A DNA stretch of 64,000 bases from Streptococcus equinus (lineage in GTDB: Bacteria > Bacillota > Bacilli > Lactobacillales > Streptococcaceae): positions 1,433,200-1,497,199 of the forward strand of contig NZ_FNKE01000001.1 in NCBI RefSeq assembly GCF_900101445.1, written 5' to 3'. Made by a program: the position numbers and the translations under genes. Shown here in pieces: positions 29,414 to 37,291 of this stretch (positions are counted from its first letter, which is position 1; each line of letters starts with the position of its first letter). The notes under the pieces are model-generated. The model was not told where the DNA came from. It worked only from the letters and a program-made list of their open reading frames with translations, and ran no database searches.

Positions 29414-29842
29414 TCAATTTTCCTCCGGAATAATAATATCCACAAATAATTGACCATAAACCGGTGTAATGATTAAAAAGAGTTTATCAGGAATAGCCAG
29501 ACCTTCATCTCGCATGTAATCTTTCATGCTATTTAAATGTTCATCAAGTCCTTCCTCAAAAGGCACTCGCTTACGCACACCTTTTATTTCTAAGCTTGGT
29601 ACATAAGTAAAATCATCAGTTGAGGCAACCTCTGTATTAATCGGAATATAAACATCATAAGTTTGTTTTTCTTCTTGATATTGTGACGGCGTAATTTCAA
29701 AAAATGTTGGACCATCTTTATAAATACCAAATTCAAACGGCAAATACTCTGTATATTCAAATAAAGCTGGCAACTGATCCGCCTCAATACGAACCGTCTT
29801 TTTCACTAAATGTGTTTGCTTAATAATAGCTTTTTCAATCAT
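29414..29842 (-). CDS. T7SS-module protein, DUF5085-like (penultimate gene)
   Basis: A 142-residue soluble protein (IIKQTHLVKKTVRIEADQLPALFEY, TYDVYIPINTEV, YGQLFVDIIIPEEN). Its strand-helix layout parallels the next gene, suggesting divergent paralogs. It starts 12 bases after the second membrane immunity candidate and is clearly in the same transcript. Possible roles are extra immunity, effector handling or sensing; the sequence does not decide between them. Confidence 0.6.
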   Translation of the reverse strand: MIEKAIIKQTHLVKKTVRIEADQLPALFEYTEYLPFEFGIYKDGPTFFEITPSQYQEEKQTYDVYIPINTEVASTDDFTYVPSLEIKGVRKRVPFEEGLDEHLNSMKDYMRDEGLAIPDKLFLIITPVYGQLFVDIIIPEEN

Positions 29843-29854
29843 TTTAATTCCCTT

Positions 29855-30598
29855 TTATTTAAATTTCTCTTTATCAAAATGTTTGTCTTGTAGCGTCTCA
29901 TTTAATGCATTTACTGCTTTACTTTGAACTTCTGAAGCTTCTGTCAAATCAGCACCTTCATCATCCTTGTGACGAAGTGGGTAGAAAGCCATGTACCATA
30001 TTGTATCAATTATAATAGAACAAAAAATTGCCATACCCCAAAATAGGTAGATAACATAATACTCTGAAACAAGATATGACATTAATAATCCAAACATTGC
30101 TACAAGGGCAGGGATATAAATATAAATATTACCAACTATATTTCTCAGTTTAGCAAAACGAAAATTACCATCTCTACCAGTAAATATCACAGCCGCTATA
30201 AGTGAAAATATAGTTGGATACAAGATAATGGAAGCTTCTTGTAAAATGATAAATTGTAAATTACCATCACCCCACGCTGTTGTTGATACAATTGGAGTTA
30301 CAAAAAGTCCATAAATAAACATAAAATATGTTGAAAGTCCAACAAGAACCTGATTATTATGAAGAAAATCCCAAACTGTTAAAGATAAAGAAATTATCCA
30401 AATAATAATACCTAAGTAAAAAATTATTCTACTTAATACCATTGGGAGTTCAGAATCACTCATAGTACCATAATACACTAAGAATATAAGAGGATATAAA
30501 ATAAATAATCCTGATAAATTTCCCAAGCGAGACATTCCTTTTTTAACAGCCTCTTTTTTTCGCTTTTGCTGTAACTTTAAACGCTCAATTAATCCCAT
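29855..30598 (-). CDS. Membrane immunity protein candidate, TipE-like (copy 2)
   Basis: A 247-residue protein with about six membrane segments, starting MGLIERLKLQQKRKK and ending in a cytoplasmic tail. It is a paralog of the gene just upstream: MGLIERL at the start, YPLRHKDDE after the last segment, then NALNETLQDKHFDK. Polytopic proteins directly after an LXG toxin with a pore-forming tail fit the TipE-type immunity role known for S. gallolyticus TelE. The segment is visibly AT-richer than the T7SS core genes. The start is 7 bases past the preceding stop. Confidence 0.7.
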   Translation of the reverse strand: MGLIERLKLQQKRKKEAVKKGMSRLGNLSGLFILYPLIFLVYYGTMSDSELPMVLSRIIFYLGIIIWIISLSLTVWDFLHNNQVLVGLSTYFMFIYGLFVTPIVSTTAWGDGNLQFIILQEASIILYPTIFSLIAAVIFTGRDGNFRFAKLRNIVGNIYIYIPALVAMFGLLMSYLVSEYYVIYLFWGMAIFCSIIIDTIWYMAFYPLRHKDDEGADLTEASEVQSKAVNALNETLQDKHFDKEKFK

Positions 30599-30605
30599 GT
30601 TGACA

Positions 30606-31334
30606 TCAATCTTCCTTAATTTCATCTTTATCAAAATGTTTGTCTTGTAACGTGTCATTCAAAGCATTGACCGCTCGACTTTGAACTGTTGAATCAACAA
30701 CCTCATCATCCTTGTGACGGAGAGGGTAGAGAATATATGACCATATAAGAATTAAAGAATTTGACATTGTCATTTCAAATCCTAAAAATACAAACCTCAT
30801 AAAATTTCCTAAGAGAATATTGAATGGTATGCATAAACTTCCTAAATACATAGGCAAGTATATCAAGTGCATATACTTTATTTTTTGGCTATCATCTATA
30901 TAGTTCCCTTTATCATCTAAAATAAATAAAGCTAAAATAACATAAGATATCAATGGCCAGATAAAAATTAAAATTTCTTGGATTACTATAAATCTTAAAG
31001 TTCCCCCCTCTGAAGCAGTTGTAATAAAGGGTAAAGCTAAAAAACCGTATACTGCCATGAAAAATACTGCTAAACTTGAGTAAAACTGATTTTTTAATTT
31101 ATGTGAAATAGCTACCAAAAGAATAGAAAGTAGCCAAATTATACCACCAAACCATATTCCAAAGCTTACTAAAGAATTAGGAACTATCGAGTTGCTAACT
31201 ATTATTAAAAATCCAAAGTAGACCAATGGATATAAAATTAACAAACCTGAATATACACCCCAATAAGGGACTCCACCAGAAATATTTTCTTGCTGTTTTT
31301 TTAACAAAATTCTAAGACGCTCAATTAACCCCAT
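30606..31334 (-). CDS. Membrane immunity protein candidate, TipE-like (copy 1)
   Basis: A 242-residue protein with about six membrane segments and a charged C-terminal tail (YPLRHKDDEVVDS, NALNDTLQDKHFDKDEI). Its ATG lies inside the last codons of the LXG gene (14-base overlap), the tight coupling expected for a toxin and its cognate immunity protein. The family analogy to TipE of S. gallolyticus comes from position, topology and toxin type, not from alignment. Its C-terminal tail is nearly identical to that of copy 2, while the membrane part has diverged. Confidence 0.72.
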   Translation of the reverse strand: MGLIERLRILLKKQQENISGGVPYWGVYSGLLILYPLVYFGFLIIVSNSIVPNSLVSFGIWFGGIIWLLSILLVAISHKLKNQFYSSLAVFFMAVYGFLALPFITTASEGGTLRFIVIQEILIFIWPLISYVILALFILDDKGNYIDDSQKIKYMHLIYLPMYLGSLCIPFNILLGNFMRFVFLGFEMTMSNSLILIWSYILYPLRHKDDEVVDSTVQSRAVNALNDTLQDKHFDKDEIKED

Positions 31335-33051
31335 GATTCCATCCTTTCATTCCTTTTATAAAACTAGTAGTACCTTTAATCAAATTATTCGCCCTTGATT
31401 TAATACCTGTAGAAATATTACCCTTACTATCAATTTTATCTACAAGCCAGGATGCACCATAAGCTGCACCTATAGCAGCTAAACCTGTTACTAATACAGG
31501 AGCAGCTGCGAAGCCAGCTCCCGTTGCCAAGACACCCACAAATGCCGCTCCTGCTGTAGCAGCAGCCGTACTTGCGACACCTTTAACGGTAGCTTTTGCT
31601 GCATCCACGGCAAAGCCTGTCGCTACACTGGCTGAAACTTCTGCTCCGTGTAACCCTTGCCTTTTAGCTTGGGTTTTATTTTTTTCGACATTATCAAAAG
31701 TCTCAACCACACCATCTACGACATTGAGAACAGCTACACCCTTCGCAAATTTTGAACCAGTTTTTAGAGCTGTTCCAACATTTGATTCCTTAAACGCTGT
31801 TTTCACACCTTTAGTGATTCTACCAGTTTTCTTGGTAGCCTTAATCACATTTTTAAATGTTTTGGTATTAAATGCTTCCTCAGCTTCAGAAATCACATTA
31901 GATTTTGTTCCTCTTACAACACCTTTCGCAATTTCTTTGGCTTTAGCAACCCCTTTTAAGCCATCCTTTTCAACTGTTTTTAATGACTTTCTGACTTCTT
32001 TTGAATAGTCCGTTTCACCAAGTGTTTTCATCATTTTTTCAAAACTTTTGGTGACTCTCCCACTATGAAACTTAACAATACTGTGGTGCTCATTCTTTTT
32101 CAAACTGTCACTCGTTCCAAAAATAAAATCTAAAACATGATCAACTGTTTTATCAGATTTTTTAATAATTGTACTGCCTACTCCATTTTCTGAGAAACGA
32201 TATTCAGCATAAGTTGAGGTTGCCCACTTTTTAGCAGTTTTATAGTATTTTTTCCCCACTAAGTAAGGTGCTGTGATACTACCAATAGTCGCTTCCAATC
32301 TTGTCTGCTCTACCATATACCCACTGTACTTAGAGTCATACAAATTCTTGGCGAGTTCATTTTTGAGTTGGTCACGTCTAGCCTTGCCGCTAACAACAAG
32401 CTTAGTTTCTTTAACTTCTGTCTTGAAAGCTGTCTTCTTGTAGAAATCTTTAGCTTTTTTGCTAGTATACGAACCACTTCCTAGGTCAGATAAGCTTGTA
32501 ATTTGCGTGTTTTGTTCATCTAGGATATCACCTACTTCGCTGGTAAAGACGGTATTATTGAAATTCCCCATGTCCTTGATGGTGTTAGTTAGGACTTTCT
32601 TGGCACCTCTAAATTCTGAAATGGCATCATCCGTTGTGACCTTAGTCAGAGTAACAATGTCTGCGACATCGTCAATTGCCTTGTTAATCGCATCTGAGCT
32701 TGTCTTTAATTGCTCTAGCGGTGAGTCGAACTTGTCCACCATTTGTTGTAAGGCGTCTGTGTCGATAATAGCAGAGTCACTGTTTTCACTCACAATACTC
32801 TTAAAAGTGCTGATGAGATTGTCATAACCTTGCGAAATGACATCCAAGCTGTTCACATAATTAGTCAGCAAAGGTACTTGGTAGTTATTAATTTTGTTAT
32901 CAATCGCATCTTTAACATCACCTTTTAAAGCCTCTGAATTGGCTGCGCTTTTAAGCATTTTCTTGGCGCTTGAAAGCTGACTCTTTGTTTGGCTGATAGA
33001 GCTTTTGAGGCTATCGCGCTGCGCTATTACCTCGCTCATCTTAATCTTCAT
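31321..33051 (-). CDS. LXG toxin of the type VIIb system with glycine-zipper tail (TelE-like)
   Basis: A 576-residue protein. Residues 1 to about 200 form the helical LXG secretion domain (MSEVIAQRDSLKSSISQTKSQ onward). A middle Lys-rich helical region follows. Residues about 491-537 are a Gly/Ala-rich hydrophobic stretch containing ATAGAAFVGVLATGAGF and TGLAAIGAAYGASW, with GxxxG spacing. The TelE toxin of S. gallolyticus uses such a glycine-zipper segment to depolarise target membranes, and this protein fits that class. The ATG at 33051 has GGGAGAG upstream, and the gene overlaps the DUF4176 gene by 11 bases. Confidence 0.82.
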   Translation of the reverse strand: MKIKMSEVIAQRDSLKSSISQTKSQLSSAKKMLKSAANSEALKGDVKDAIDNKINNYQVPLLTNYVNSLDVISQGYDNLISTFKSIVSENSDSAIIDTDALQQMVDKFDSPLEQLKTSSDAINKAIDDVADIVTLTKVTTDDAISEFRGAKKVLTNTIKDMGNFNNTVFTSEVGDILDEQNTQITSLSDLGSGSYTSKKAKDFYKKTAFKTEVKETKLVVSGKARRDQLKNELAKNLYDSKYSGYMVEQTRLEATIGSITAPYLVGKKYYKTAKKWATSTYAEYRFSENGVGSTIIKKSDKTVDHVLDFIFGTSDSLKKNEHHSIVKFHSGRVTKSFEKMMKTLGETDYSKEVRKSLKTVEKDGLKGVAKAKEIAKGVVRGTKSNVISEAEEAFNTKTFKNVIKATKKTGRITKGVKTAFKESNVGTALKTGSKFAKGVAVLNVVDGVVETFDNVEKNKTQAKRQGLHGAEVSASVATGFAVDAAKATVKGVASTAAATAGAAFVGVLATGAGFAAAPVLVTGLAAIGAAYGASWLVDKIDSKGNISTGIKSRANNLIKGTTSFIKGMKGWNHGVN

Positions 33052-33703
33052 AAATCTCTCCCTTTGGATACAACGTTGAGAAAATTTTATCATAAAAATA
33101 GGCTCGACGTAACTCTTCATCACAATAATGCTTATCACGCGCATCCGTATAACCTTCTGAAATCACACGTTTAACAAAAAGATTACTAATCAAAAGTGGT
33201 TGCGTCTCAAAATCCATGCCATACGGCCAGACATAGCCAATATAATCGGCATAAGCGGTCTGATTATTGACCAAAGCACGGCGCCCTGTAATAACAACGT
33301 TAAAATCCATATTTTCCCGAGCAAAAGAACTCACCAATTTTTCAGGTAAAAGCTCCTTATCAAGCTCAACAATACTGCCTAAAGGATAAATTTTACCAAA
33401 TAACAAGTCCACGTATGATAAAAATGCTTGAAATAGTGGCAATGACAAGTCCAACTGACCATCTGGTCTGCTAATCGTCACCTTGCCTAAATCGTAATCA
33501 AAGGTAAATTCATAAGAGGCTCCAATAATTGGACGATACTGATAAACTTTTTCTTCATCCAAATAAGCCAAATGGCAAGCTGTAAAGGCATCTGGATGGC
33601 CTGAAAATACCAAAGCTAAGCTCTCCAAAAATTCGATATCCGCATCAGCAATTTTTAAAGATTTCAGAGCTTCTTTAAGCATTAGCAACCATTCATTTTG
33701 CAT
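33041..33703 (-). CDS. DUF4176-like T7SS accessory protein
   Basis: A 220-residue soluble protein. The C-terminal half carries the pattern of DUF4176: YPLGSIVELDKELLP, then FNVVITGRRAL, then YADYIGYVWPYGM. The N-terminal half (MQNEWLLMLKEALKSLKIADAD) is a helical extension I do not recognise. DUF4176 genes are recurrent neighbours of LXG effectors and are thought to assist effector export. GGGAGG lies 11 bases before the ATG. It overlaps the LXG start, which suggests a one-to-one chaperone relationship with that toxin. Confidence 0.7.
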   Translation of the reverse strand: MQNEWLLMLKEALKSLKIADADIEFLESLALVFSGHPDAFTACHLAYLDEEKVYQYRPIIGASYEFTFDYDLGKVTISRPDGQLDLSLPLFQAFLSYVDLLFGKIYPLGSIVELDKELLPEKLVSSFARENMDFNVVITGRRALVNNQTAYADYIGYVWPYGMDFETQPLLISNLFVKRVISEGYTDARDKHYCDEELRRAYFYDKIFSTLYPKGEIYED

Positions 33704-33707
33704 TGCA

Positions 33708-33989
33708 TTATTTGCCTCCCTTACTACGTGTGTGCTCAGCTTCCTTAGCATCATCGTCAGCTTTATTTTTACCAGCCTTGTACATTTTATCTGCATCATC
33801 CTTAGTAAAAGTCTTTAATTTCTTGATGGATGCATTAAACTTTTTGATGTTTTTATTAAAGTCAGGAAATGGTTTTAAGGTTGTCTCTGTAAATGTTAAT
33901 GACTTCAATTTACTAATACCTTTTGTCGAAGAAGCAACACCATCTGTTAAACTCTTCCACTCTTCTAAATCTACTCCCGTCTTTGCCAT
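33708..33989 (-). CDS. Small helical LXG partner (Lap/YwqI-like)
   Basis: A 93-residue protein (MAKTGVDLEEWKSLTDGVASSTKGI, FPDFNKNIKKFNASIKKLKTFTKDDADKMY) with two predicted helices and a charged, flexible C-terminus. Size, position and helical-hairpin pattern match the small WXG100-like partners encoded with LXG toxins (DUF5344/YwqI or DUF3130-type). These bind the LXG domain and are needed for export. Which subfamily it belongs to needs a profile search. It sits 11 bases after the longer partner and four bases before the DUF4176 gene. Confidence 0.65.
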   Translation of the reverse strand: MAKTGVDLEEWKSLTDGVASSTKGISKLKSLTFTETTLKPFPDFNKNIKKFNASIKKLKTFTKDDADKMYKAGKNKADDDAKEAEHTRSKGGK

Positions 33990-34000
33990 AAATTCTCCCC

Positions 34001-34417
34001 TTACATGCTACTTGCAGCCATACGATCGTACATCACAGCCTGTTGATCCCAACTGCTAATTTGCGATGTTAGGCTTGAAATCGTAGTCTCCAGTTCAGCA
34101 ATTTTATTATTAATAGATGTCAAATTATCATCTTCACTTGTTTTATAAGTTGATAACTTTTGAAGTGCCGCTGACATTTTTCCTTGATATTTAGCTTGAC
34201 GGTCACCTACAAAATTTCCTGTGTCAACGTTATTTAAAGTCGACAAGGTCGATTTTTGACTAGAGATTTGACTTAATTCACTGGTAATTTTAGATTTTGC
34301 CTTTTCCAATTTTTCTTTTTTGTCCATAGCAGCTTTGCGATTCGAACGCAAACTACTACTGTGACTACGACAAGTTCTAGCACAACTTTGATAATGTTTT
34401 ACTTCTTTGCTCCCCAC
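34001..34417 (-). CDS. Helical LXG partner (YwqH/DUF5082-like)
   Basis: A 138-residue, almost entirely helical protein: a Lys/Glu-rich first coiled coil (DKKEKLEKAKSKITSELSQI), a central turn NFVGDRQAKYQGKM and a second coiled coil (NNKIAELETTISSLTSQIS). This is the layout of YwqH-like (DUF5082) and related targeting factors encoded before LXG toxins. Aromatic-x-Gly in the turn replaces the usual WxG. It is first in the effector module, after a 71-base gap with a hairpin that follows esaA. Confidence 0.65.
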   Translation of the reverse strand: MGSKEVKHYQSCARTCRSHSSSLRSNRKAAMDKKEKLEKAKSKITSELSQISSQKSTLSTLNNVDTGNFVGDRQAKYQGKMSAALQKLSTYKTSEDDNLTSINNKIAELETTISSLTSQISSWDQQAVMYDRMAASSM

Positions 34418-34446
34418 AGCATTCTCCCTTTTTAAAATAAATGCAA

Positions 34447-34480
34447 GATAATCCAGATGCTAAAAGCACCCGGACTTATC
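34447..34480 (-). other. Imperfect hairpin between esaA and the effector module
   Basis: GATAA-TCC-GGTGCT pairs with AGCATC-GGA-TTATC on the minus strand. No T run follows, so it is not a standard terminator. It could be a processing site or an mRNA stabiliser separating core and effector expression. Confidence 0.4.
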
Positions 34481-34488
34481 ATACTTAA

Positions 34489-37284
34489 TTAGAATTTTGG
34501 TTTACTTGATTTCGTTAAGAAATATGTCACGATAATTGATAAGATACTTGAAACAAGAGCTGTCACAACAATCCAAATCTTATTGTCTTTTTCTGCAACC
34601 ACACCACTGGTTGTTTTTTTCGTGATGTTCACTGGATTAGACAAGAAATTCATAACAGCTTCGTTATCTGTACCACCACTACGAGCGTTTTTCAATACTT
34701 TAGAAAAGTTCGTAGCATATGTTGTGCTTTCTTGGATATTGCCAGCTTGGCTGCTAATAAGTTTATTAGTATTTGCCATAGTATCATCAACATCTTTTTG
34801 AATCGTATTCACTTGAGAAACCAATTGTGTAAACTGGTCAGTCATTGTTCCCAATGCTTGATAATTACTTGTTGTTGATTGAGCATTATCTGATGTTGAT
34901 TTGACAAGTTCTGAAATACTGCTATAAAGAGCATCTCCACTAGAAGCATCAACATAAAGACTCGTTCCGTCTGCATTTCCACTGCCATAAGGAGCGACAT
35001 TAAGTACCTTAGCTTGATTATGTGACCAATTTGAAAATTCCGCATTCAAACTATCGGCTGCTGTGTTATACCAAGCTACTAAACTTTGTAAACCTTGTGC
35101 AAAGTAATTACGAGGCAAACGCTCGTCAGATAAACCAGGTAAATCATTAATAGCTGATTGTAATTCAGTCATTTCATTAGTCAATTCAGTATACAAAGTA
35201 AGTCCTGAATTTTTATAGTTATCAATATCAAGACCTGCGATATTATCATACGTCAAATTACCATACATTTTAACTACAGAGTTAGCAGATGGATTGGCTA
35301 CATTGACTTTACTTAAATCAGTTTGACCAGGTTCGCCGTATAAAGTTTGAACCATAGCAGCTGCTGTGCTGATATTGCTTAATTGCGCTAAAATAGCTTT
35401 CAAATCTTCTTTAACCAATGCCACATCATCTGCAGTGTCTGTCACAAAGGTTGTATAAGTCATTGGAATAGTACTGTCACCAATTCTCAAATTGAAGTTA
35501 ATGGTATGAGTACCAACAGCGAGCGAGTCAAAAGTATAAGTGATTTTCAAGCTTTGGGCGCTTGTAATTTGTTTGCTTGTTGAGCAGTCATCTGCAAAAA
35601 CAACTCTTCCTCCTGAAACGTCAGTGATGGCAACAGTTGTAGCATCTTGTTTTGTTTCAGTGCTTTCTTGAGAGTTTGTTTGGTTATCTTTTGATTCTGT
35701 TTCAGAAGCATCTTTAGCTGAATCAGTTACTTGTGTCGTTGTTACTTGTGTTGAGGTCGGTGCAACGTTGATAGAAATAACATTTGACTGGCTAGGTTTA
35801 GCATCTTCAGCAGTTAAGAATGAATAAGTTGCTCCGCCAGCAGTTATCACACCTTTTACTGCTTGGTATTGGTTAAGTAAGCCTAGTTTTGCTTGATAAG
35901 CAGCCACTTCGTCAGACGTGATAGCTCCCATGCTTTCTAGTTTTGAAAAGAGAGCGTTGTAATCAGCACTGTTAACATCGATACTTCCCATCAAATTAGC
36001 AATCTCTCCTTCATACTCTGATGGAAGAGTCCCTCCAAGTGAGCTCTTAATTTGATTAGCAAGCGCATCTTTCACTTGTTGAGTCGTAATTTGATTTTGA
36101 ACATCACCTTTAATAGCTGATTTACGGTCTTCTCGGTTACCAATTCCTAAATAATTATTTTTATCGAGCCCTAAATCTGCATTGAAATATTGTTCAGATA
36201 CTTTTGAACGTGTTTCTTGAACCTGATTCAATAAATCCATCAAGCGATTTCGGGTATTTTCAACTTGACTGCGATAATTTTCAATAATGCCATTATAATC
36301 TGAAATGCTATTAGCAAATAAATTATAAACGGTATTACCACCATTAGATTCACTTGTGATAGCTGATGGTGCGTAGAATTTATTTAAGCTACTAAGAGCA
36401 TTATCGTTTAAGTTATTATAAAGGTCTGTATCTGTTTTAAATTGATCTGAAATAACTGTATTAGCGGTAGCGACATTACTTTTAGCAATATCCGCTTGAA
36501 GATCAACAAAACTTTTGACTTCTGGTAATTCCCCATTTAAACCATTACTTGTTGCGTTAAGCATTTCAAAAACGCCTTTGGTGAAATTCGCCTGACTATC
36601 TTCAAAGGCTTTGTTCCCTGATTGGAGAGCAGTCGCATAACTTGTTAAACCACCAAGATTTTGACTAGCTGCATTTGATGGTGTGTAAATGTAGTTAGAT
36701 AAGCTTGTGTAGCTTGTTTCTTGGTCATTTACGATATTTGCAACATTTCGCTTGGCGTCATCAAGATTTCCAATCACACTTGAAAAATACATTTTAATCA
36801 CACGTTGATTAATCAAGTTCAAGTATGTGCCAACTTGGCTTTCAACATTTTTTTCTTTAACAGTGTCTGTTGATTTTTTAACTTTATAACCAATTTTAGC
36901 TTGTGACGGGTTAAAACTTTCCAATTGAAGAATTTTGTCTGAAAAGTCGTTTGAAATATAAATAATGACATCTGCACTGCCATCACTATATTTACTTTCA
37001 GCCAAGCTACGTGGCATGGTAACCCAGTTCTCTTTGGAATCCCCTGCATTGGTTAATAAATTCGTGAATTCTTGACCGAAGTTATAATTGACATTATTTA
37101 AGTTACCACCTGCATCTTCATTAACCAAGGCAACGGTCAATCGCTCATCTTTTTTAGCTTTATCTGTCACTGAAACTTCTTTGTCTTGCGTATACACAAA
37201 GACTCCTGACGAAACTGCCAAAATAGAAACGAAAACACTAAATGCAATTACTACAACACTTGGTTTAATCTTAATTTTTTTCAT
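34489..37284 (-). CDS. esaA: Type VIIb secretion protein EsaA
   Basis: A 931-residue membrane protein. One N-terminal segment (about 9-32, VVVIAFSVFVSILAVSSGVFV) carries an extracellular region of roughly 860 residues, rich in coiled coil in its first and last thirds. It ends in one C-terminal segment (IWIVVTALVSSILSIIVTYFL). EsaA projects from the membrane beyond the cell wall, and the extracellular part of a S. gallolyticus EsaA has been solved as an arrow-shaped dimer. A Ser/Thr-rich insert with many Thr-Gln and Ser repeats lies near residues 520-560. Here esaA follows essC instead of esxA. Confidence 0.9.
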   Translation of the reverse strand: MKKIKIKPSVVVIAFSVFVSILAVSSGVFVYTQDKEVSVTDKAKKDERLTVALVNEDAGGNLNNVNYNFGQEFTNLLTNAGDSKENWVTMPRSLAESKYSDGSADVIIYISNDFSDKILQLESFNPSQAKIGYKVKKSTDTVKEKNVESQVGTYLNLINQRVIKMYFSSVIGNLDDAKRNVANIVNDQETSYTSLSNYIYTPSNAASQNLGGLTSYATALQSGNKAFEDSQANFTKGVFEMLNATSNGLNGELPEVKSFVDLQADIAKSNVATANTVISDQFKTDTDLYNNLNDNALSSLNKFYAPSAITSESNGGNTVYNLFANSISDYNGIIENYRSQVENTRNRLMDLLNQVQETRSKVSEQYFNADLGLDKNNYLGIGNREDRKSAIKGDVQNQITTQQVKDALANQIKSSLGGTLPSEYEGEIANLMGSIDVNSADYNALFSKLESMGAITSDEVAAYQAKLGLLNQYQAVKGVITAGGATYSFLTAEDAKPSQSNVISINVAPTSTQVTTTQVTDSAKDASETESKDNQTNSQESTETKQDATTVAITDVSGGRVVFADDCSTSKQITSAQSLKITYTFDSLAVGTHTINFNLRIGDSTIPMTYTTFVTDTADDVALVKEDLKAILAQLSNISTAAAMVQTLYGEPGQTDLSKVNVANPSANSVVKMYGNLTYDNIAGLDIDNYKNSGLTLYTELTNEMTELQSAINDLPGLSDERLPRNYFAQGLQSLVAWYNTAADSLNAEFSNWSHNQAKVLNVAPYGSGNADGTSLYVDASSGDALYSSISELVKSTSDNAQSTTSNYQALGTMTDQFTQLVSQVNTIQKDVDDTMANTNKLISSQAGNIQESTTYATNFSKVLKNARSGGTDNEAVMNFLSNPVNITKKTTSGVVAEKDNKIWIVVTALVSSILSIIVTYFLTKSSKPKF

Positions 37285-37291
37285 TTTTCTC

